From assembly GCA_902806575.1 (NCBI GenBank), contig CADCXD010000018.1, positions 1,426,001-1,490,000 of the forward strand: 64,000 nucleotides of DNA, read 5' to 3'. The translations under genes were made by a program, and so were the position numbers. Within the stretch, counting starts at the first letter, position 1. Each line of letters opens with the position of its first letter. This DNA is from Jackrogersella multiformis (Eukaryota > Ascomycota > Sordariomycetes > Xylariales > Hypoxylaceae). The notes beneath the pieces are model-generated. The model was not told the DNA's origin. It did no database searches and was given only the letters and a program-made list of their open reading frames with translations. This document shows, piece after piece, positions 56,410-64,000 of this stretch.

Positions 56410-58494
56410 CTTGGAAAGGCCGTCAATATCTTCTCGATGTGTTGAATTCTTTGATCTAATAGTTTGCCCTTGGCATAAATTAGCACTCTATCCTACTATT
56501 TACCTAGGTACTCGACAAGTCTTAGTAACCGAGTATATCCTACACTCAATTCTAGATACGAGGATCCGATCTTGCTACCGCGTATGCTATAGCGCAAGAG
56601 TTTTGACCACTAGTTTCACGGTGATATCGGAAAGACGGAATGCATTGAAAGTTATCCCCGAAGGCATCTCCCTAAGAAGAGAATAGTCAATCAGCTGCGT
56701 GATATTGCTTATGTAGATTATAATCCTTCATTAGCCTACCTAGGTATGTAGTAGGTTAATATATTGGTATGTCCTATTCCATGTAAAATTCTGCAGTTGA
56801 TTCAGAACCCAGAACCCAATAAAAATTGAAGAACCTTGGAAGAGTAAAGATGGGTTCGAATGGAGTTTTAGGTACATTGATCTAGGACCTACAGTACAGC
56901 AACCACTTTACGCGTGCGCGCACAACGCGTTGAATGGAATAGAAAAATACCTAATAAAACGTCGCGTCGAATTGACTCATAATCTTTGAAGCTAGCATGC
57001 GGGAAATTGAATGACTAATAGCTGAATTCTTTGTTATGATATTACAGATCATATTAGATCATATTATTACTACCACTAAAAGAAAGGAATAAACAGGAAT
57101 ACCTATTACCTACCGATTTAGCGGAGATTAGGTACCATAAATAAACTTCCAAATCGATGCGACCCCCGCCCCTTTATGCAGCTCATAACGGTCCAATAAA
57201 GCATAATATGACGAACACATTTAGTGTTTTTGTAGTGTAAATACCTGCTCTCGAGGTGATAAACAGAAGTGAACCTTGGAAGTATCTACTGAGTACGGAT
57301 TAGAGTTTATAAGTTACACTGATGACATCTGGTGCGCGATGGTTGCTAGGACATTGATGGATACCTAGGTATCTACCTAGGTAGGTATTTATACCTAGGC
57401 TGGTAGGTAGGTAACTTTCAAGTTCCAAGGTTACGTCTTGACGAAAACGATCGAAGTTAAAAAACGCGACAACCCATCCACAGTGCAGCATCCCCTTGAA
57501 TTATCACCCTCTATTATCATGGACCAGGGTACTTCGTTAGCCTCACTGGCAGGGGTATACGTGCACGGGCATTGCCAAATTCTAAGATTCCCCAGCTAAC
57601 TGGCTTTTGATGTGGCTTTTAGCGGGGATCCCGCTTTTCGACCCTTGCCGTTTGAACTGGATCCTGGCCGGAGAAGGATGTCAGCCACAAATCATATGTA
57701 CGTACTGTATTTTAGTACTGTAGGGCCATGTCAATAGCGGCCACACACTAATAGGTAAACACTACTACCTTACTACCTTACAACGGCCAGGGACTCGGAA
57801 AATCCATCGACAAACAACCTTGGAACTAAACAACCAAACAACATTGGGGGAGAGGCCCGTCATCTAGCCAGCTAGCCCGTACCAGCCCATTCCCTGAAGC
57901 ATTACCACTACCACCCCATTAACATTGGGCAAAGTTCTGTCTAATGTTGCTCCTTGGTTCTTGAATCGATCCTTGATATTAGTTGGGTGCCGATGCTCAT
58001 GTTGATGCTTTCGTATTTCGTACAATACATTCAAAATACACCATACACGATTTTCAAGTTGGTGCGCATGGCCGAGGAATGAGCAATTATCTCCTCTCTC
58101 CTCTCTCCTCTAGACTAAGACTTGACTTCCTATACTATTTTCGGCGCTGTCTTCCTACCCAGTGTCTTACCCTACCTAGGTAGATAGATATCTACCTTAA
58201 CCGAAACGAGCCGTAGCCTGAGAATCCCAACGCCATTTGACTTTGACGTCGATTGCGCCGCCTTTGATGACATAGCCCTACCACTCTACATTTGGTTTAG
58301 GATCTAGGTATACAATTTGTCCTTTAGTTCTTCAATATACGACCACTTCGAACAGACCAAAACACTAGAAACTAGCAAGTTCTTATGGTCAGCCTACCAC
58401 CGCCGCCGCCACCATCCCTTACCTACCTCCAATATACAGACAGACGACGCGACGTCCTAGACGACTCAGAAAGATAGAAAGGTGGAAATGAGAA
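56410..58494. other. Gene-poor spacer of about 2.1 kb
   Basis: AT-rich, with exact TACCTAGGTA at 56501, 56737, 57362, 57374 and 58173; the cluster at 57362-57415 is the densest in the window. The final 300 bases contain CT-rich sequence and a CCGCCGCCGCCACC stretch, a likely 5' leader of the next gene. No gene recognised. Confidence 0.5.
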
Positions 58495-60116
58495 ATGCCC
58501 AGTCGACTGCAGAAACCTCGACCTTGTCCTACGCCCAGTCGCGAGCCCTCGGTTCCCACACAGAAGGACATTGAAAACCGTGAGTGAACTCTGGTTGATG
58601 TACGGCATAGTTTCATTTGCCTACACCTTTAATTTCATCGCGGAAGATCACCCAGTCTTAGCTCTTTTTTGGAACAACTACTTAAAATACCTAGAGGTAG
58701 AGACACATGTCACTTTGTCTCTTCGCGGCGTTGTTCGTTCAACTTCTTGGGACAAAGAGAGTCCTCTACAGCGTTCTGGCATGAGCGACAGTAGGATATT
58801 AGCTAATTTGTCTTGTTATAGAACCCGCATATCTATATGCTGCAGCATCAGATGCTAGCCCCAGAACAAAGCTGGCGCATACTTCATACGACGTGAAAAA
58901 CACCATGAATACCTATAGCGCAACCCCCGAACCCAAATACAACCCATACACTGGTCCTAGCTTCTCCCCCAACGGCAAAGGCAACGGCAACGGCAAGATC
59001 CCGTCCACTATCCGAACTGTCCCTAGTTTCGAAGAACCCTCAGATGCGTCCTCGTTAGACTCTCCGTCCGCAAGAAACAGTGGCTTCTCCAGTTCCGTTA
59101 ATAGCAACGTTAGCGGCTCATCATACCATTCTCAACAACAAACATACAGTAGCTCGACCGTCAGATTAAAACCGCAATCACCTGGTCTCTCACCACCGTT
59201 GCCGATATCTCGGAACGGAAGCTCATATATGCCCACAAACGATGGGACCCCCGGGGAAGATGACATGGCAGAGGGGTCTGCCCTGGCTTTACAGGTTCCT
59301 GAGACGACGGCGCTCGATGATCGGTCAAACCGGGCGACGGAAACTTCGCCACAATGGGACGGCGCTGTAGGCAAGGCCGGTCTAGGGAAGACGGGCCGAG
59401 TAATTAACAAGCTAGTATCCGACAACGAGGCGTTAAAACGAGATATCCGCATTGAGAGGTTAAAGGCCGACGAGGCAAGACAAGCTGCTAAGCTAATCGA
59501 AGACAAGATGGAACGCATGGTGTCCGACTATGAATCTCGCTTACTAGAGGCCAACGTCACCAAGACGCTGCTCAGCCGCAAGGAGCGTCAGGTTGAGCAT
59601 TTACAATCGACAGTTGAAATGGAGAAAAAACGGACGGCGGATGCTCGAGAGCGCGAACGGACATGGCGCGATGAAATGGAGAAGGGCCGCCGTGACACCA
59701 AGATACAGGTCGAGGAGGCTAATACGCACGTAGCATTGATGGAAGGCCGATACAACGCCATCTCATCACACTGGAAGGACCAGGGCGAAGAAGTGAAGCG
59801 CACCATGGCTGCTCTTGACAACAGGATCAAAACATTGGTCAATGAACGTAAGGCGGACGATGAAAAAATCAACGTTCTCCGCGATCTATGTGACCAGCAA
59901 GACGGAAACATTCGGGATCTCCAAAGGCAAAAAGACGAAATTGCTCAGCAGTTCGAGGCTTATAAGCGTGAACAAGAGCAAGCACTAAAGGACATCAAGA
60001 CGACGGCCCGTGAAAGGGAAGATGAGCAGCAGAAATCCCTCGAAGAGGCGAAACGAGTACTTGGCCAGCTCAGGTGGGCGCTCAACGTGAAGCAAACCGT
60101 GAAGGACGCTCAGTGA
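58495..60116 (+). CDS. She3-like coiled-coil protein
   Basis: Exons 58495-58579 and 58822-60116 joined across a 242-nt intron (GTGAGT donor, TTATAG acceptor) give 459 aa; the first exon encodes MPSRLQKPRPCPTPSREPSV. Residues about 30-190 are Ser/Pro/Gly-rich and disordered. From about 195 on comes the block GKTGRVINKLVSDNEALKRDIRIERLKADEARQAAKL, characteristic of fungal She3-type proteins, and a long coiled coil to the C-terminus, rich in Glu, Arg and Lys. In yeast She3 links myosin to She2-bound mRNA; filamentous-fungal relatives are annotated by this domain but their role is not established. The intron is unusually long for this window, so a further 5' exon or alternative start is possible. 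Confidence 0.78.
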
Positions 60117-62031
60117 TGGACTCTCGAGCTAGCCCTGCTCCCACAAGCGCAATGCTTCTCTTCAGCATTTTCTCTACATCGTGTTTAGTGAATAACGGCT
60201 TGAAATTGCAATACCCCTTTTCATTTCTCAATTTTAACTTGGTACGCACTCGGGCTTATAGAAGCCTACTACGAAGATAGCGTCAACTAATCATCTCGAA
60301 TTGTCTCCTGCCCCTCATGGTATGCTACGACGATTCTCTTCTGTCCAATTTCCTACTCCCACCCTGGCGCTTGGTCAAATAGAGTGGCTAGGAGCACAGG
60401 TCAGGAAAAGGTGCTCAAAAGAGCGCTGGTCTGGATATGGTGTGATGCTTAGGATGGCGTTGAGGGCGAACGAGTTTTTTTTAATATGGTCTGAGGCCAG
60501 GGCCCGGCTCTGCAGGTCGTGATATTCTCATCTCATCACAGGGTATTTTCAGGTTGTGAGGGCAGTAAAAGGACCCCCGGCTAGCATGATAAAAACATGT
60601 ATGAATATTTACATTCACGACCCTCCCTTCTCATATTCTCTTACGTTGCATATACCCGGGTTACCAACTTATAGAAAGTTCTTTTTTCGTTAGACACATT
60701 GTCTAGGCAGCTCAGACCTCTATAGAATTGAGTATGGGTAATCGCAGTGATATATACGTTCAACACTGCCTGACTGACCCTAGCCTACTTCTTAAGGACA
60801 CAAGTGTAAGATATAATACCGACCCCTATATCCCTGTCAAAACTACCCCTATCCTTCAACCTAAATCGCCTCTTTCAAATAATTAATTACTTCCATAATA
60901 AAATTTAAATACGACCAACCTCACGGACAGCCTTTTATGCTTGCTTACTTACCACATAATACCTTAATAGCTTACTCAACCTTTCGCTTAACCTTTCTGA
61001 AGACATGGCTTCCCAATCTTTTTAATCTCTGACATTGATGATTCGTGTAGGTGATAAGGAATGTTCATCTTTTGCTTCGCTGCAAGTAGGATAGAGTTTT
61101 CGAGCAAGGCGTGAGCAAGTCTGAAGTGGCGTATCATACTTTTTCACTGTACGAAACGGGAGGCCACCCGTCCATGCGGCACTGTAAATAGCCCGAGTTT
61201 GCCCGTGGCAAAATTTAATCCCGAAAAGCTCTACGTTCGAATCCTCGGCTTTGCACCCGTTGCACCCGTCCCGTTACCACATCCATCCCTACACCATATG
61301 GAGCGGTCCATAGCGACGGATCCGTTGCCACGTTATTACGCCCGTCCTTGCACTACACCCGTTAAGCCACAAAGCCGGCGTAAATAAAGATTATCCTTTC
61401 CCGGCCGCTCTACAGGATTCGGTAAATCAAGGACTGTAAAGTTAAGTTACGGATAAATACTCCTTATAATCCTCATTATAACTAAGAGGTCTTTCTTTAA
61501 AAAGCCAGCCCTTTCGCACGTACCACTTTGAACCCCTCGAAATGTATTCCTTCAATTCGCTATCAACCGTCGCCGTCTTAATTGGCTCGTTCACCTGAAA
61601 TGACCTGTTGATTCAAAGGATGCAGCTAATGAATAAACTCGGGCATTGTTAAGTGAAAATTGAGGATATATTCGAGGCTTAGACAGCTGCGCTATAGGAA
61701 TCTTAGGTTTTTCTTAAAGCTAGAATAGAGGTGACTCGGATTGGGACATGCCCCCCGAAATATCGATTGCCTACCTTGAAAGATGAGGCTTATCCCACTG
61801 GATGCCTAGTACCTACGATATTTACTGTATTAGGTACTGTACTGCATTTTCAGGTATATTATCCTATTTCAATAGATACTATTGAGAGCAACGCCAATGA
61901 AATGAGCCTTGATTGACTATTAGTGACTAGTAGGTATTACTTTAGCCCTCCGGCTATTATCATACCCAGCTTTCCCCGCCTTCAAGGGAGCCAGTAAACT
62001 TCCGAGTGTGATATTTAACCAATTCTGAAGA
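60117..62031. other. Spacer of about 1.9 kb
   Basis: 3' regions of two convergent genes and AT-rich sequence. No coding frame with a domain, no tRNA-like T-arm with partner stems, and no exact TACCTAGGTA copy. Confidence 0.45.
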
Positions 62032-63016
62032 TTAAACCTCAACCTCGCCATCAATTGGGTCGCGGACTTTCTTATCGCCATATTCTATGAGGAACTCTGT
62101 GACTGAAGGCTCGAGGTTCCCCCAGAGTGTCTCGACGAAGGTATAGTCCGTCTGATGGAATAGGAAGGCCATACTGACTTGCTGAACAGTCGCCTTATGG
62201 ATAGTGTACTCAACCATCTCCCCACTGATTTGATAGGTGATGATTCTGATGGCTATTGAGAATTTAATAAATGGATGGCTCATGTACTGGCGAAGGTTAA
62301 GGTGGAGCATATAACTTACATCCCCTGACATCTTTGGTGACGTTGTCCCAGGTGAAAACATTGAAGAAGGACCATACGGAACTGCTCTGGGCCTGATTCT
62401 TAGATTTGAGAATAATATCCGCGATATCCTCGAAACGCTTCTCCAGCTCTTTCGAAATGGACTTGACATTGGTGATACCATCCAGGAAGTCTCTCAAAAT
62501 CGTAGCATGGAATTCGGCCTTTTTGACATTGAGGTTGCGAGATTCGAAGTTGTCCCTTGATAGGTTGATCCTGTAGTCTCGGTGATTAGCGTATAGTATT
62601 TCCCATCTGAGAAAAAAAACTTACCAGCCACAGCTGCCGTTGGTCATGATGGTATCAACCACCTTGATACGATAATTTGAGCGCTTCAACTGTGACGCCT
62701 CGCTCATGTCAGTTGGCAGGGTTCCCTTGTCTGTCTGAATCTTGGTTTGGATTCCCGCATGAATATCCAACCAACGATGGGTCAAATCAATCATGTTCTC
62801 GATCTTCGTAATGCGCTCCTCATGACCGGGGGGGATATTGTTTGTCATCACGTTGATGTAGCTAATGGTATCAGGGTCATCAGCCCCCATGTCTTTCTGG
62901 CTGACATCATCGATATCTTTGTAGGGACTTCCAGGAGGGGGCAGGAGAACTGGGATTTCCTTCACCGATTCGATGAAATTTCGGCCATGTTCAGGTATGT
63001 AATAGGTTTCTGCCAT
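62032..63016 (-). CDS. Unrecognised 287-aa protein, three exons
   Basis: Exons 62625-63016, 62320-62570 and 62032-62252 join in frame across 54- and 67-nt introns (both GTAAGT donors; CAG and TAG acceptors). No family is recognised. There is no signal peptide or membrane helix. The N-terminus is polar with a Pro-rich PVLLPPPGSPY. A helical middle follows (KKAEFHATILRDFLDGI...ISKELEKRFEDIADIILKS). The last 90 residues alternate short strands (IRIITYQISGEMVEYTIHKA, VSMAFLFHQTDYTF). The gene ends in DKKVRDPIDGEVEV. Its consistent splice sites and frame make it a real gene. It stands alone with AT-rich sequence on both sides. Confidence 0.75.
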
Positions 63017-64000
63017 GATGGATTGTGCTTGTGAATAGCTCGAATATATTGGTAAGGAGAAGTGCAGCTTTGAGGGATGTTAGAAAACAGGTTCGGGGAG
63101 AATAGTGTGTGTGTTTGGTGATATAATTCTAATGTCGAGTCTAGAGGTCATCCTTTTATGTTCAAGAGCCTCCTAGGAGAAGCTTATGCCATTTTACTGC
63201 CGTGTTCACACGGATATCCATGGAGTACCTACCTATGTATGCCAAATAACTCGCCGTAGTTTCGTTGTGCAAGCAAGACTACACCGATCAGACCGGTCAA
63301 CATTATACGGTATGTACTAACTCTGCTTTTAATCTAAGCTGCCAATTGTCCTAGATCCTATTTGCTAACGGCAGATAGTCAGTTGTATTCGAATGCTTAC
63401 CTAGGCACCTACCTAAGGTATATTAATGATGTGGAAAAGCAAATTTGGCGGTCGGTTGACGAAAGACTTTGCAGAGTGTTACTGAAGGCGTTTCTGGAAG
63501 TGTGTCTATTAATATTTTCTCATCCAGTTGATTGGAAGGTCTGTTGCAGAATCGGATCAACTCACATGAACTCATGCATATTCTCTTGTCATAAAAACAC
63601 CTCGTTAGTGAATGAAACGACCAGTCAAAAATACAGAAACCGGAACTGTCAGTGATAATTGAAATGGCAAATGCAACCTTCATCCTCGCTAGAAATATTG
63701 AATTTATGTGGCAACTATTATGAGCCGCGGAAAAACGAAACATTGTGATCTATCACGAGAAATATTTTTCCTATGCAGTCTATGGACAAATTGAATAACG
63801 TATCTTAGGCATCCCGCATCGACGCTAGGATGATCGGGGAGTTGATTTTGATTTTGACGACAACTGATCGATGGATCGTTGATCTGCAAGAAATATCTTG
63901 TTTGCCGAGGGAGGAATACTGAGTGCGCGTCCTTTGATGGCACGTTGACTGTCTCCTCCTCGTCCATCTATTCTATTCTCTTTCTCTCCCCTTTCCTCTC
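63017..64000. other. Right-edge sequence, upstream of the orphan gene
   Basis: Promoter of the minus-strand orphan gene, then AT-rich sequence with a variant TACCTAGGCA near 63399. An 87-codon minus frame at 63704-63967 begins MDEEETVNVPSKD and could be an exon of a gene continuing outside the window, but nothing supports it. No other feature. Confidence 0.4.

Noticed and set aside
61190..61260. Possible tRNA T-arm (GTTCGAATCC)
   Set aside because: No matching A box, acceptor stem or anticodon arm could be found upstream.
63704..63967. 87-codon minus-strand frame at the right edge
   Set aside because: Might be an exon of a gene outside the window, but no splice or domain evidence supports it.

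Overview
The window is nuclear DNA of a filamentous ascomycete (Pezizomycotina, probably Sordariomycetes). The evidence is short introns of about 50-100 nt with GTAAGT/GTATGT donors and CTAAC-type branch sites, gene families such as Zn2Cys6 regulators, 2EXR, Dal5-type MFS and fungal CE9-type amidohydrolases, TTAGGG-type telomere-like tracts, and AT-rich gene-poor spacers full of a recurrent palindrome, TACCTAGGTA. I rebuilt exon structures by hand from splice signals; every multi-exon model closes in frame, but none has been tested against transcripts.

Left part (1-13 kb) is mostly housekeeping: a truncated PRP40-like splicing factor (minus), divergent from a TRS65-like TRAPP II subunit (plus); a small membrane protein; an Ala-rich secreted, probably GPI-anchored protein; and a 1083-aa coiled-coil protein. 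A gene-poor AT-rich stretch (12.7-16.9 kb) follows. It holds a tRNA-Lys(CTT) gene and a MITE-like inverted-repeat element. The tRNA is the most striking item in the window. It is broken twice: once by a 126-nt insertion at the canonical anticodon-loop intron site, and once by a 56-nt insertion in the D-stem that has every mark of a spliceosomal intron (GTAAGG donor, TACTAAC branch site, TAG acceptor). Removing both restores a perfect 74-nt cloverleaf.

Middle part (17-38 kb): two DHA1-type MFS drug transporters, a 2EXR protein, a mitochondrial-type alpha/beta hydrolase of the CGI-58/Cld1 group, a Spo7-like Nem1 phosphatase regulator, a dual-specificity-phosphatase-like protein, and a 905-aa orphan with an internal duplicated motif.

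Right part (38.5-56.4 kb) looks like an accessory metabolic neighbourhood: a membrane-anchored two-lobed amidohydrolase, a Dal5-like anion:cation symporter sharing a divergent promoter with a Zn2Cys6 regulator, a membrane-anchored M20 metallopeptidase, an ABCC full transporter and a BAHD-type acyltransferase. Together these suggest uptake, hydrolysis of an amide or peptide-like compound, acylation and export or vacuolar sequestration. No PKS, NRPS or terpene core enzyme is present. Telomere-like tracts occur three times in this stretch. The window closes with a She3-like coiled-coil protein and an unrecognised three-exon gene.
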